From NCBI RefSeq assembly GCF_005403045.1, contig NZ_BJCL01000008.1, forward strand, positions 1 through 64,000: a DNA stretch of 64,000 bases, in the 5' to 3' direction. The translations under genes and the position numbers were made by a program. Source of the stretch: Pseudaquabacterium pictum. GTDB lineage: Bacteria; Pseudomonadota; Gammaproteobacteria; Burkholderiales; Burkholderiaceae_C. Shown piece by piece: positions 16,966 to 25,798 of the stretch (its first letter is position 1; the number at the start of each line of letters is the position of its first letter). The notes beneath the pieces are model-generated. The model searched no databases, was not told the DNA's origin, and was given only the letters and a program-made list of their open reading frames with translations.

Positions 16966-18291
16966 ATGACCACTTCCCACGTTACGAAGTCCGCCCGCAG
17001 GGGCATCGGCGCCTTGCGCCTGCTGGCCGCCGCCGCAGCGCTGTGCGCCGCCACCAGCGCCCAGGCGCAGGAGACCTTCAAGGTCGGCATCGTCAGCTTC
17101 CTGTCGGGCCAGGCGGCCGAGAGCTTCGGCATCCCGGCCGTCAACGGCGCCAAGGTGCTGCTGGACGCCTTCAACAAGGGCGCGGCGCCGGCGCCCTACA
17201 ACAAGGTGGGCTTCGGCGGCATGAAGCTGGAGTTCGTCTACGTGGACGAGGCCGGCGGCGCCACCAAGCAGGTGCAGGAGCTGAAGACCCTGTACGACCG
17301 CGAGAAAGTCGACGCGGTGCTGGGCTATGTGTCCTCGGGCGACTGCCTGGCCGTGGCACCGGCGGCCGAGGAGATGAAGAAGTTCCTGATCCTCTATGAC
17401 TGCGGCACGCCGCGCATCTTCGAGGACAACAAGTTCCAGTACGTCTTCCGCACCGCCAGCCACGGCGCCATGGACAACGTGGCCCTGGCGCGCTATCTGA
17501 AGGCCAAGAACATCAAGGCCGACAGCTTCAACATGATCAACCAGGACTACGCCTGGGGCCAGGATTCGAAGAAGGACTTCGCCGGCTCGATGTCCAAGCT
17601 GTTCCCCAACGCCAAGCCGGGCGAGGACCAGTTGCCCAAGTTCGGCGCCGGCCAGTACGGCACCGAGATCTCGGCGCTGATGAGCAAGCCCGCCGACGTG
17701 ACCCACAGCAGCCTGTGGGGCGGCGACCTGCAGGCCTTCATCCTGCAGGCCGGGCCGCGCGGCCTGTTCAAGCGCACCCAGGTGCTGCTGTCAGCCGGCG
17801 ACCATGTGCTGCCCGGCCTGGGCGACAAGATGCCCGACGGCGTGATCCTGGGCGCCCGCGGTGCCTATGGCCACATGTCGCCCAAGAGCGCCCTGAACGA
17901 CTGGTGGTGGGACCTGTACAGCAAGGCCTACAACGTCTACCCGGTGCAGGCCCCGTACCGCATGGTGCAAGGCCTGCTGGGCCTGAAGCTGGCCGCCGAG
18001 AAGGCCATGGCCGCCAACGGTGGCAAGAAGCCCACACCCGAGCAGTTGGCCGCGGCGATGCGCAATTCCGAGTGGGATTCGCCCGCCGGCAAGATCCGCA
18101 TGGCGCTGGGCGGTGGCCACCAGGCCATCCAGGACACCGCCATCGGCCGCACCAAGTACGACGCCGCCAAGAAGATGGTGATGATCGAGGACATCGTGCG
18201 CTTCCCGGCCGAGTGCGTGAACCCGCCGGCCAACATGGACGCCGAGGACTGGATCAAGGCCGGCTTCCCGGGCGCGAAGAACTGCCCCTGA
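16966..18291 (+). CDS. branched-chain amino acid-type ABC transporter substrate-binding protein
   Basis: The 441-residue protein starts 7 bases after GAGGAGA. It has a signal peptide (ARRGIGALRLLAAAAALC, cut after SAQAQ) and the periplasmic-binding fold type I opening ETFKVGIVSFLSGQAAESFG. The family binds branched-chain amino acids, but also aromatic acids, amides and urea. Together with the AMP-forming ligase at the end of the operon, an organic-acid ligand is more likely than an amino acid, but the specificity is not visible. It heads a five-gene transporter operon. Confidence 0.9.
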   Translation: MTTSHVTKSARRGIGALRLLAAAAALCAATSAQAQETFKVGIVSFLSGQAAESFGIPAVNGAKVLLDAFNKGAAPAPYNKVGFGGMKLEFVYVDEAGGATKQVQELKTLYDREKVDAVLGYVSSGDCLAVAPAAEEMKKFLILYDCGTPRIFEDNKFQYVFRTASHGAMDNVALARYLKAKNIKADSFNMINQDYAWGQDSKKDFAGSMSKLFPNAKPGEDQLPKFGAGQYGTEISALMSKPADVTHSSLWGGDLQAFILQAGPRGLFKRTQVLLSAGDHVLPGLGDKMPDGVILGARGAYGHMSPKSALNDWWWDLYSKAYNVYPVQAPYRMVQGLLGLKLAAEKAMAANGGKKPTPEQLAAAMRNSEWDSPAGKIRMALGGGHQAIQDTAIGRTKYDAAKKMVMIEDIVRFPAECVNPPANMDAEDWIKAGFPGAKNCP

Positions 18292-18332
18292 TCCGTCACC
18301 GCTGACCCCCAGGACCTTCGAGGACGCCGCCC

Positions 18333-19229
18333 ATGGCTGAGCTTGTCACCATCCTGATCGACGGCCTGACCTATGCGTCATGGCTGTTCATCGTCGCGCT
18401 CGGGCTCACGCTGGTGTTCGGCGTGCTCAAGATCCTGAACATCGCCCATGGCAGCTTCTATGCGCTGGGTGCGTATGGCGCGGCCACCATGGTGGCCTGG
18501 TTCGCGAGCATGCAGTTCGCGCCCTGGCTGTCCCTGGTGGCCATGCTGCTGGCGGCGGTGGCCATTGCAGCCATCGTCGCGCCGCTGACCGAGCGCGGCC
18601 TGCTGCGCTTCTTCTACGGCCGCGACGAGGTGCTGCTGGTGCTGACCACCAACGCCCTGTTCCTGATCATGGAAGACCTGACCAAGCTGATCTGGGGCGC
18701 CAACCCGTACTTCGTCTCCGAGCCCTATGCGCTGTTCGGCAATGTCGACATCGGCGTTCAGAGCTACGTGGGCTACGACTTCATGCTGGTGGGCCTGGCG
18801 GTCACCGTGGGCCTGGCGGTGTGGTGGGGGCTGAACCGCACCCGCCAGGGCAAGATCGTGCTGGCGGTGATCCACAGCCCCGAGGTGGCCGCCAGCATGG
18901 GCGTGAACGTCTCCCGCGTCTACATGGTGGCGTTCTCGATCGGCATCTTCCTGGCGGCGCTGGGCGGCGCCTTCACCGCGCCGATGATCTCGGTGCAGCC
19001 GGGGGTCTCGGTCGGCGTGATCATCCTGTCGTTCGCGGTGGTGATCATCGGCGGGCTGGGCAGCATCGAGGGCGCAGCCATCGGCGCGCTGATCGTCGGC
19101 ATGGCCCGCTCGGTGGCGGTGCACACCGCGCCGGTGGCCGAGCTGTTCGCCATCTACCTGGTGATGGCGGTGGTGCTGATGTTCCGGCCCGAGGGCCTGT
19201 TCCAGCGCATCCAGGCAAGAAAGATCTAG
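18333..19229 (+). CDS. ABC transporter permease, LivH type
   Basis: The 298-residue inner-membrane protein has about eight hydrophobic segments and the LivH signature ILNIAHGSFYALGAYGA near residue 40. A second motif, VIIGGLGSIEGAAIGALIVG, is the cytoplasmic coupling region. It pairs with the LivM-type permease encoded 3 bp downstream. Confidence 0.92.
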   Translation: MAELVTILIDGLTYASWLFIVALGLTLVFGVLKILNIAHGSFYALGAYGAATMVAWFASMQFAPWLSLVAMLLAAVAIAAIVAPLTERGLLRFFYGRDEVLLVLTTNALFLIMEDLTKLIWGANPYFVSEPYALFGNVDIGVQSYVGYDFMLVGLAVTVGLAVWWGLNRTRQGKIVLAVIHSPEVAASMGVNVSRVYMVAFSIGIFLAALGGAFTAPMISVQPGVSVGVIILSFAVVIIGGLGSIEGAAIGALIVGMARSVAVHTAPVAELFAIYLVMAVVLMFRPEGLFQRIQARKI

Positions 19230-19232
19230 ACG

Positions 19233-20225
19233 ATGGCTGCAACGCTCTCCTCCACCGCCCCGGTGTCCAGCGGCCAGCGTGCCGACACCGTGGGCCACGG
19301 CCGCACCATCCTGCTGGGTGTGGGCTTTTGCGCCGCGCTGTGCGTCGCCGGCCTGTTCGCGCCCAAGTGGCTCACCTTCCTGGTCACCATGGCGGCTGCC
19401 AATGGCCTGGTGTCGCTGGGCATCGTGGGCCTGATGCGCGGCGGCGTGGTGCCGTTCGGCCAGGGCATGATGCTGGCGCTGGGCGGCTATGCCGCCGCGC
19501 TCAGCTTCAACCACCTGGGCATCACCGATGTGCTGCTGCTGACCTTCGGTGGCGGCACGGTGGCCGCGCTGGTGGCCGCACCGTTCGCGCCGCTGCTGTC
19601 GCGCTACCGGGGCATCTTCTTCGCGATGCTGACGCTGGCGCTGTCGATGGTGCTCTACGGCCTGCTGATGAAGCTGACCATCCTGGGCGGCAGCGACGGC
19701 TTCAACGTCGGCCGGCCCACGCTGCTGGGCCAGAAGCTGCCCGACAGCCACAGCGGCTACATCATGTTCGCGGTGGCGGTGGTGCTGGCCACGGTGATGG
19801 CGCTGCTGGCGCGCATCTACTTCGACAGCACCCGCGGCCTGGTGACCCTGGCCGTGCGCGAGAACGAGCTGCGGGTGGAGTACCTCGGCGGCTCGGTGCG
19901 CCAGGCGATGACCATCAACTTCATCCTGGCCGCCTTCTGCGGCGGCATGGGCGGTGCGCTGGCGGTGCTGGCGCTGGGCCACATCGAGCCCAACTTCAGC
20001 TTCTGGACGACCTCCGGTGAGTTCGTCTTCGTCGCCATCCTGGCCGGCTGGCAGAGCGTGGCCGCGGTGTTCGTGGCCAGCACGGTGCTGGAGGTGGTGC
20101 GCAGCTTCTCAAGCGCCTACTTCCCCAACACCTGGCAGCTGGTGCTGGGCCTGTTCCTGCTGTTCGTGATCCGCTTCCTGCCAGGCGGCATCGGTTCGCT
20201 GTGGATGAAGGGCCAGACGAAATGA
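19233..20225 (+). CDS. ABC transporter permease, LivM type
   Basis: The 330-residue protein is the second permease. It has hydrophobic segments throughout and the LivM-type blocks GLMRGGVVPFGQGMMLALGG and LAVRENELRVEYLGG. Its end overlaps the ATPase gene by 4 bases (ATGA), indicating coupled translation. Confidence 0.92.
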   Translation: MAATLSSTAPVSSGQRADTVGHGRTILLGVGFCAALCVAGLFAPKWLTFLVTMAAANGLVSLGIVGLMRGGVVPFGQGMMLALGGYAAALSFNHLGITDVLLLTFGGGTVAALVAAPFAPLLSRYRGIFFAMLTLALSMVLYGLLMKLTILGGSDGFNVGRPTLLGQKLPDSHSGYIMFAVAVVLATVMALLARIYFDSTRGLVTLAVRENELRVEYLGGSVRQAMTINFILAAFCGGMGGALAVLALGHIEPNFSFWTTSGEFVFVAILAGWQSVAAVFVASTVLEVVRSFSSAYFPNTWQLVLGLFLLFVIRFLPGGIGSLWMKGQTK

Positions 20226-20977
20226 CGCTCCTCCTCGACGCCCAGGGCCTGCAGAAGCGCTTTGGCGCGGTGGTCGCCGCCAGCGACGTCAACATCGCGG
20301 TGCAGGCCGGCGAGCGTGTCAGCCTGATCGGCAGCAACGGCGCGGGCAAGACCACCTTCGTCAACATGGTCACCGGCTACCTGAAGCCCGACGAAGGCCG
20401 CATCACGCTGGCCGGGCAGGACATCACCCCGCTGGCGCCGCGGGCCATCACCCACCTGGGCGTGGCGCGCTCGTTCCAGATTCCGCAGCTCTACGGCGCG
20501 CTGAGCGCGTTGGACAACATGCTGGTGGCCAATGCCTGCCACGACCGGCGCCTGAGCTTCTGGCAGCCCGCCCGCCGGCCCGAGGCCATCGCCCGGGCCG
20601 AGCTGCTGCTGCAGCGCTTCGGCCTGATCGACCACCGCGACCGCCGCGTGTCCGAGCTGCCCGGCGGCGTGCGCAAGCTGCTGGACATCGCGATGGCACT
20701 CACTGGGCGGCCCAAGCTGCTGCTGCTGGACGAGCCCACCAGCGGCGTGTCGGCCGAGGAGAAGTTCCCGATGATGGCCACCATCATGGACGCGCTGGGC
20801 CAGGAGGCCGACACCACCGTGCTGTTCGTCGAGCACGACATGGACATCGTCGAACGCCATGCCAGCCGGGTGATCGCGTTTTACGCCGGTCGGGTGATCG
20901 CCGACGACACGCCGGCCGTGGCCCTGGCCGCCGACGATGTGCGGCGCTACGTGACCGGCGAACTGCTGGCCGAATGA
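20222..20977 (+). CDS. ABC transporter ATPase, LivG type
   Basis: The 251-residue protein has Walker A GSNGAGKTT, Walker B LLLLDEPTSGVS and the H-loop FVEHDMD. The signature loop reads LPGGVRK instead of the canonical LSGGQ, a mild departure. The LivG-type insertion around QIPQLYGALSALDNM is present. The ATG at 20222 overlapping the LivM-type stop is preferred over one 21 bases earlier. Confidence 0.92.
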   Translation: MTLLLDAQGLQKRFGAVVAASDVNIAVQAGERVSLIGSNGAGKTTFVNMVTGYLKPDEGRITLAGQDITPLAPRAITHLGVARSFQIPQLYGALSALDNMLVANACHDRRLSFWQPARRPEAIARAELLLQRFGLIDHRDRRVSELPGGVRKLLDIAMALTGRPKLLLLDEPTSGVSAEEKFPMMATIMDALGQEADTTVLFVEHDMDIVERHASRVIAFYAGRVIADDTPAVALAADDVRRYVTGELLAE

Positions 20978-20990
20978 GAAGGCGCAACCC

Positions 20991-21650
20991 ATGTTGAAGA
21001 TCGAAGGCATCCATGTGGCCATCCAGTCGGTGGTGGCCCTGCGCGGGCTGTCGCTGACGGTGGCCGACGGCACCATGGTCGGCCTGATCGGCCGCAACGG
21101 CGCCGGCAAGACCACCACGCTGCGCACGGTGATGGGCCACCTGGCGCCCAGCCAGGGCCGCATCCACTTTGCCGGCCAGGACCTGGCCACCCTGCCCAAG
21201 CATGCCCGCGCCGAGCTGGGCATCGGCTACATGCCCGAAGACCGCGGCCTGGTGCCCGAGCTGACGGTGGAAGAGAACATCCTGGTGCCGGTGTGGGTGA
21301 ACAAGGCGCTGAAGGTCGACCAGCGCCTGGCCCTGGTCTACCGGGTGCTGCCCGAGCTGATGGAGATGAAGGACCGCCGCGCGCTGCTGCTGTCCGGCGG
21401 CCAGCAGAAGCTGGTGGCCCTGGCCCGCGCCCTGGCCGTGGGCACGCGGCTGCTGCTGCTGGACGAGCCCTTCGAGGGCGTGGCCCCGGCGTTGAGCAAG
21501 CGCCTGGGCGAGGTGATCGCCGGGCTCAAGGGCACCGAGATCTCGGTGCTGATCGCGCAGAGCGACCTGAACCACTCGCGCAAGCTGGTGGATGCGGAAT
21601 TCACCATCGAGCGTGGCGCGAACGTCGCCCCCGGCGTGGCAGCCCACTGA
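20991..21650 (+). CDS. ABC transporter ATPase, LivF type
   Basis: The 219-residue protein has Walker A IGRNGAGKTT, the signature LLSGGQQKLVALARAL and Walker B LLLLDEPFEGVAP. The phrase GYMPEDRGLVPELTVEENI is typical of LivF. It forms the second half of the ATPase heterodimer of this importer. At 219 residues it is slightly shorter than the usual 235 or so. Confidence 0.92.
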   Translation: MLKIEGIHVAIQSVVALRGLSLTVADGTMVGLIGRNGAGKTTTLRTVMGHLAPSQGRIHFAGQDLATLPKHARAELGIGYMPEDRGLVPELTVEENILVPVWVNKALKVDQRLALVYRVLPELMEMKDRRALLLSGGQQKLVALARALAVGTRLLLLDEPFEGVAPALSKRLGEVIAGLKGTEISVLIAQSDLNHSRKLVDAEFTIERGANVAPGVAAH

Positions 21651-21661
21651 CCAGCGCGCCC

Positions 21662-23296
21662 ATGCAAGACCACTGGCAAGACTGCCCCGTGCCGCCGATG
21701 CGGCACGAGGCCTGGTTCGGCGACCGCGTGGTGGCTGCCTTCCATCCGCGGCCGGCCAATGTGTGGGCGATGTTCGCCGCAGCCGCCCAGCGCACACCAC
21801 AGGCCGAGGCGGTGGTGTGCGGCGCGGTGCGGCTGTCCTATGCCGACTGCGATGCCGCCGCTGCCCGGCTGTCGGCCGGCCTTGCAGCTCAGGGCATCCG
21901 CCCGGGCGAGCGCGTGCTGCTGTTCATCGACAACCGGCCCGAGTTCGTGCTGGTCTTTCTGGCGCTGCAGCGGCTGGGCGCCATCGCCGTGCCGGTGGGC
22001 GTGCGCGAGCAGCGCCCCGGCCTGGCCTACATCGCCCGGCAATGCGGCGCGGCCGCCATCGTCATCGACGCCGATCTGGCCGACCGCGCGCCGCGCGGCG
22101 ACGAGGCGCCCGATCTGCGCCTGCACATCAGCATCGGCGGTGCGGCGGGCTGCCAGCCACTGGCCCCGCTGCTGGCCTGTGCCGACAAACCGCCGCCGGT
22201 GCACCAACCGGCCGAGCAGGATGTGGCGGTGATCCTCTACACCTCGGGCACCACCGGTCACCCGAAGGGCGCGATGCTGACGCACGCCAACATCGTGCAC
22301 TCGGTGCTGCACTACCAGGCCGGCATGCGGCTGCGCACGGCCGCGCCGGGCACGCCGGGCGAGCGCTCGGCCCTGGTGGTGCCGGCCAGCCATGTCACCG
22401 GCCTGGTGGCGGTGATCCTGACGATGCTGCACCTGGGCGGCTGCGTGGTGGTGGTGCCTGCCTTCAAGGCCGAGCCCACCATCGCCCTGCTGGCCGCCGA
22501 GCGCATCAGCCACGCCATCATGGTGCCGGCGATGTACAACCTGTGCCTGATGCAGCCCGGCTTCGCCACGGCGGATCTGTCGGCCTGGCGCATCGGCGGC
22601 TATGGCGGCGCGCCGATGCCGGTGGCCACCATCGATGCGCTGGCCGCCCGCCTGCCCCAGCTGACGCTGGTGAACGCCTACGGCGCCACCGAGACCACCT
22701 CGCCCACCACGATGATCCCCATGGGACGGACCCGCGGCCATGCCGACACCGTGGGCGTGCCGCTGCCCGCGGCCCGGGTGAAGGTGATGGACGATGCCGG
22801 CTGCGAAGTCCCCGCCGGCGACACCGGCGAGCTGTGGATCGCCGGCCCGATGGTGGTGCCCGGCTACTGGGCCAACCCCGCCGCCACGGCCGCATCCTTC
22901 ACCGCTGGCTACTGGCATTCGGGCGACCTCGGCTCGGTCGACGACCAGGGCTTCGTGCGGGTGTTCGACCGCAAGAAGGACATGCTCAACCGCGGTGGCT
23001 ACAAGATCTACTCGGTCGAGGTCGAGAACGTGCTGATGGCCTGGCCGGGCATGGTCGAGGCCGCCATCGTCGGCCGGCCTTGCCCGGTGCTGGGCGAGCG
23101 GGTGCATGCGGTGGTGCATGCGGCGCAGGGCAGTGCCAGTCGGGGCGACGACGCCGCGCTGCGTGCCTTCTGCGCTGCCCGCCTGGCCGACTACAAGGTG
23201 CCGGAGACCATCGCCTGGCGCGCCGAACCACTGCCGCGCAACGCCAACGGCAAGCTGATGAAGCGGCTGCTGCGCGACGAGCTGACCGGCGGCTGA
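21662..23296 (+). CDS. AMP-forming acid:CoA ligase (class I adenylate-forming)
   Basis: The 544-residue protein starts 11 bp after the LivF-type gene. It has the A3 motif YTSGTTGHPKGAMLTHAN, the A5 motif NAYGATETTSP, the hinge FDRKKDMLNRGGYK and the catalytic lysine in PRNANGKLMKR. It joins a carboxylic acid to CoA through an acyl-AMP. Being last in the importer operon, it probably activates the imported acid, trapping it in the cell. Acid identity cannot be inferred from sequence alone. Confidence 0.9.
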   Translation: MQDHWQDCPVPPMRHEAWFGDRVVAAFHPRPANVWAMFAAAAQRTPQAEAVVCGAVRLSYADCDAAAARLSAGLAAQGIRPGERVLLFIDNRPEFVLVFLALQRLGAIAVPVGVREQRPGLAYIARQCGAAAIVIDADLADRAPRGDEAPDLRLHISIGGAAGCQPLAPLLACADKPPPVHQPAEQDVAVILYTSGTTGHPKGAMLTHANIVHSVLHYQAGMRLRTAAPGTPGERSALVVPASHVTGLVAVILTMLHLGGCVVVVPAFKAEPTIALLAAERISHAIMVPAMYNLCLMQPGFATADLSAWRIGGYGGAPMPVATIDALAARLPQLTLVNAYGATETTSPTTMIPMGRTRGHADTVGVPLPAARVKVMDDAGCEVPAGDTGELWIAGPMVVPGYWANPAATAASFTAGYWHSGDLGSVDDQGFVRVFDRKKDMLNRGGYKIYSVEVENVLMAWPGMVEAAIVGRPCPVLGERVHAVVHAAQGSASRGDDAALRAFCAARLADYKVPETIAWRAEPLPRNANGKLMKRLLRDELTGG

Positions 23297-23387
23297 GCCC
23301 GCCGACCCGCCGCCAGCCATCCGCAACCAATCGCCACCGCGGGTAACCGGGGGTAAGGCCGGCTGCGCCAGTCGCTGCCCTGCGCCT

Positions 23388-23493
23388 ACCATCGGGGCAT
23401 TGGCACACCCGTGCGAAAGCCGGGGTCGCAAAGTTCCCGGTCTAACGCCGCCCTGCCCTGCAGTGCGGCCACGGCAGCGGGGCCGCACTGCAG
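23388..23493 (+). promoter_or_regulatory. candidate cyclic-di-GMP-I (GEMM) riboswitch with hairpin
   Basis: The leader contains, in GEMM order, GGCACACC (23402), a GC-paired hairpin capped by GAAA (23415-23418), GGGGTCGCAAAG (ending 23433), CCCGG and TCTAA (ending 23445). This parallels the known aptamer core GGCAAACC...CGAAAG...GGGACGCAAAG..CCGG.CTAA. A 13-bp perfect hairpin (CTGCAGTGCGGCC and GGCCGCACTGCAG, 23458-23493) follows and may be part of the aptamer or the expression platform. The metalloprotease starts 65 bp later. Confidence 0.72.
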
Positions 23494-23558
23494 ATGCTTC
23501 GTCATCGGCGCTGGGTCCCGACGCTCCGGGTGATCCACCGTACCGCCCGAGGCCCTGC

Positions 23559-25643
23559 ATGACCGCTGTCTCCCGTCTCTCCACCACCTTGTCGGCGCTG
23601 GCCCTGCTGCTGGCCGCCACGCTCGCCACACCTGCCACGGCGGCCGGTCCGGCGGAACCTGCCGCCACGTCCCGGCTGGGCACGGAAGCCCGGGTGCCGC
23701 ACCGCGACAAGGGTGCCTTCCCGCAATTGATGCTGCGCGAGCGCGAGGCGCGCGGCCAGCGTGCGGTCGACCAGCTGGGCGCCCGGCTGCCCGAACTGGC
23801 GGCCTGGTACGGCAAGTCGGCCGACGAGTTCCGCGCCCACCTGCTGAACGACCGCAGCTGGCGGCTGGACCAGCGTGGCCGGGTGTTCATCGTGGAGGAG
23901 ATGGACCGGCCGCTGCCGGCAACAGCGCCCACGGCGGCCGCATCCAGCCTGATCGACGGCACGCTGCTGCCGCTGGACCAGACCTTCCTGCTGCACAGCA
24001 AACCCGGCGCGGCCCGCACCATCTACCTGAACTTCAAGGGCGCCACCCTCAGCGGCACCGCCTGGAACAGCGCCGGCACCACGATCAACGCGTTGCCGTT
24101 CGACCTGGACGGCATCCCCTACAGCTTCTCGACCGCCGAGCTGCAGCGCATCCAGGCCATCTGGCAGCGGGTGGCCGAGGACTACGCGCCGTTCGACGTG
24201 AACGTCACCACCGAGGCGGTGCCGGCCGACCGCATCACCCGCGCCGGCAGCACCGACACGGTGTTCGGCACCACGGTGCTGATCACCAGCAGCACCGGCG
24301 TGTACAGCTGCAGCTGCGGCGGCGTGGCCTACCTGGGCGTGTTCGATGACACCAGCGACTTCTACAAGCCCGCCCTGGTGTTCTACAACCAGCTCGGTGC
24401 CGGCAACGAGAAGTACGTGGCCGAGGCCATCTCGCACGAGGCCGGCCACAACATGGGCCTGGGCCATGACGGCACCGCCACCGTGGGCTACTACACCGGG
24501 CACGGCAGCGGCGCCACCGGCTGGGCGCCGATCATGGGTGTGGGCTACTACCAGGCCCTGGTGCAGTGGAGCAAGGGCGAGTACGGCGGCGCCAACAACA
24601 CCCAGGACGACTTCGCGGTGATGCAGAGCAACGGCCTGCCGTTGCGGGCCGACGACCACGGCAACACCGCCGCCACCGCCACCGTGCTGAGCGGTACCAG
24701 CGCCGGCGGTCTGAGCACGCTGACGGCCCAGGGCGTGATCGAACGTTCCAGTGATGTCGACATGTTCAGCTTTGCCGCCGGCGCCGGCTCGGCCAGCTTC
24801 ACCGTCAGCCCGGCAGCGCGCGCGCCCAACCTCGATGCGCTGGTCACGCTGCGCAACGCCGCCGGCACGGTGCTGGCCACCATCAACCCGGCCGATGCGG
24901 TGGGCGCCAGCTTCAGCGTCACCCTGCCGGCCAGCGGCACCTACACCCTGGCGGTGCAGGGCACCGGCAAGGGCGACCCGCTGGCCACCGGCTACAGCGC
25001 CTATGGCAGCCTGGGCCAGTATGCGGTGGCTGCCACCGTGGCCACACCGGGCAGCCTGGCGCCCACGGCGGTGATCGGCGCCTCGGCCCTGCGCGGCACG
25101 GCACCGCTGACCGTGGCCTTCAACGGCGCCGGCTCCAGCGATGCCGACGGTGCCGTGGTGGCCTGGGACTGGGCCTTCAGTGAAGGCGGCACCGCCGCCG
25201 GCAGCAGCACCAGCCGCACGTACACCGCGCCCGGCAGCTACACCACCACACTGCGGGTGACCGACAACGCCGGCCTGAGCGCCAGCGCCAGCGTCACCGT
25301 GACCGTGGACGCCCCGGTGGTGGTGCGGACCATGCGCGTGGCCGACATCGCGATGGGTCTGGTGCCCGGCAGCAACGGCGCGGCCCAGGCCTCGGCCGCC
25401 GTCAAGGTGCTGGACAGCGACGGCCGACCGGTGGTCGGCGCGGCCGTCAACGGCCAGTGGAGCGGTCTGGTGTCGCGCAAGAGCCTCTCGAACACCGATG
25501 CCAACGGCGTCGCCCGCTTCCTGTCGCCCAGCACCCGGGCCACCGGCAACAGCTTCCGCTTCGCCGTCACCGGTGTCAGCCGCAGCGGCTACACCTATGC
25601 GCCGCTGACCAACACCGAGACCAACGACAGCATCGCCCGCTGA
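23559..25643 (+). CDS. secreted metzincin-type zinc metalloprotease with PKD domain
   Basis: The 694-residue protein starts at the ATG at 23559 with a signal peptide (LSTTLSALALLLAATLAT, cut after ATAA). Residues 293-303 are HEAGHNMGLGH followed by D, a metzincin zinc site (HExxHxxGxxH/D). A pre-peptidase-like beta domain (ERSSDVDMFSF) comes next. A PKD domain lies at about 500-590 (DADGAVVAWDWAFSEGG, YTAPGSYTTTLRVTDNAG). A C-terminal Ig-like region contains VLDSDGRPVVGAAVNGQWSG. It should degrade protein outside the cell. A candidate c-di-GMP riboswitch in its leader suggests control by the motility/biofilm second messenger. Confidence 0.88.
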   Translation: MTAVSRLSTTLSALALLLAATLATPATAAGPAEPAATSRLGTEARVPHRDKGAFPQLMLREREARGQRAVDQLGARLPELAAWYGKSADEFRAHLLNDRSWRLDQRGRVFIVEEMDRPLPATAPTAAASSLIDGTLLPLDQTFLLHSKPGAARTIYLNFKGATLSGTAWNSAGTTINALPFDLDGIPYSFSTAELQRIQAIWQRVAEDYAPFDVNVTTEAVPADRITRAGSTDTVFGTTVLITSSTGVYSCSCGGVAYLGVFDDTSDFYKPALVFYNQLGAGNEKYVAEAISHEAGHNMGLGHDGTATVGYYTGHGSGATGWAPIMGVGYYQALVQWSKGEYGGANNTQDDFAVMQSNGLPLRADDHGNTAATATVLSGTSAGGLSTLTAQGVIERSSDVDMFSFAAGAGSASFTVSPAARAPNLDALVTLRNAAGTVLATINPADAVGASFSVTLPASGTYTLAVQGTGKGDPLATGYSAYGSLGQYAVAATVATPGSLAPTAVIGASALRGTAPLTVAFNGAGSSDADGAVVAWDWAFSEGGTAAGSSTSRTYTAPGSYTTTLRVTDNAGLSASASVTVTVDAPVVVRTMRVADIAMGLVPGSNGAAQASAAVKVLDSDGRPVVGAAVNGQWSGLVSRKSLSNTDANGVARFLSPSTRATGNSFRFAVTGVSRSGYTYAPLTNTETNDSIAR

Positions 25644-25653
25644 TCCGGCCCCA

Positions 25654-25685
25654 CCGCAGCGGCCCGCACCCCCGGGCCGCTGCGG
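25654..25685 (+). terminator. strong hairpin after metalloprotease gene
   Basis: CCGCAGCGGCCCG and CGGGCCGCTGCGG form a perfect 13-bp stem with a 6-base loop, 11 bp past the stop. No T-run follows. Confidence 0.55.
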
Positions 25686-25798
25686 ATGGGCAGACCCCCG
25701 CCCCAGCGGCTACCCTGCAAACGGCGCGTCCAGAGACCGGCATCTCCCGGCACGACGCGCCCGCTGACGCCCCGCGTCAGCCCCCGCAGGAGACGCCC

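Noticed and set aside
18378-19982. Minus-strand frame opposite the LivH and LivM genes
   Set aside because: It is Gln/His-rich shadow sequence of two recognised permeases.
23400-23416. Sigma-54 promoter (TGGCAC...GC) before the metalloprotease
   Set aside because: The GG-to-GC spacing is off by one, and the bases are better explained as part of the c-di-GMP aptamer core.
21338-24022. Minus-strand frame of about 890 codons opposite the ligase and metalloprotease
   Set aside because: It has no motif and His/Gln/Arg-rich composition. It also runs across the riboswitch and a clear intergenic gap.
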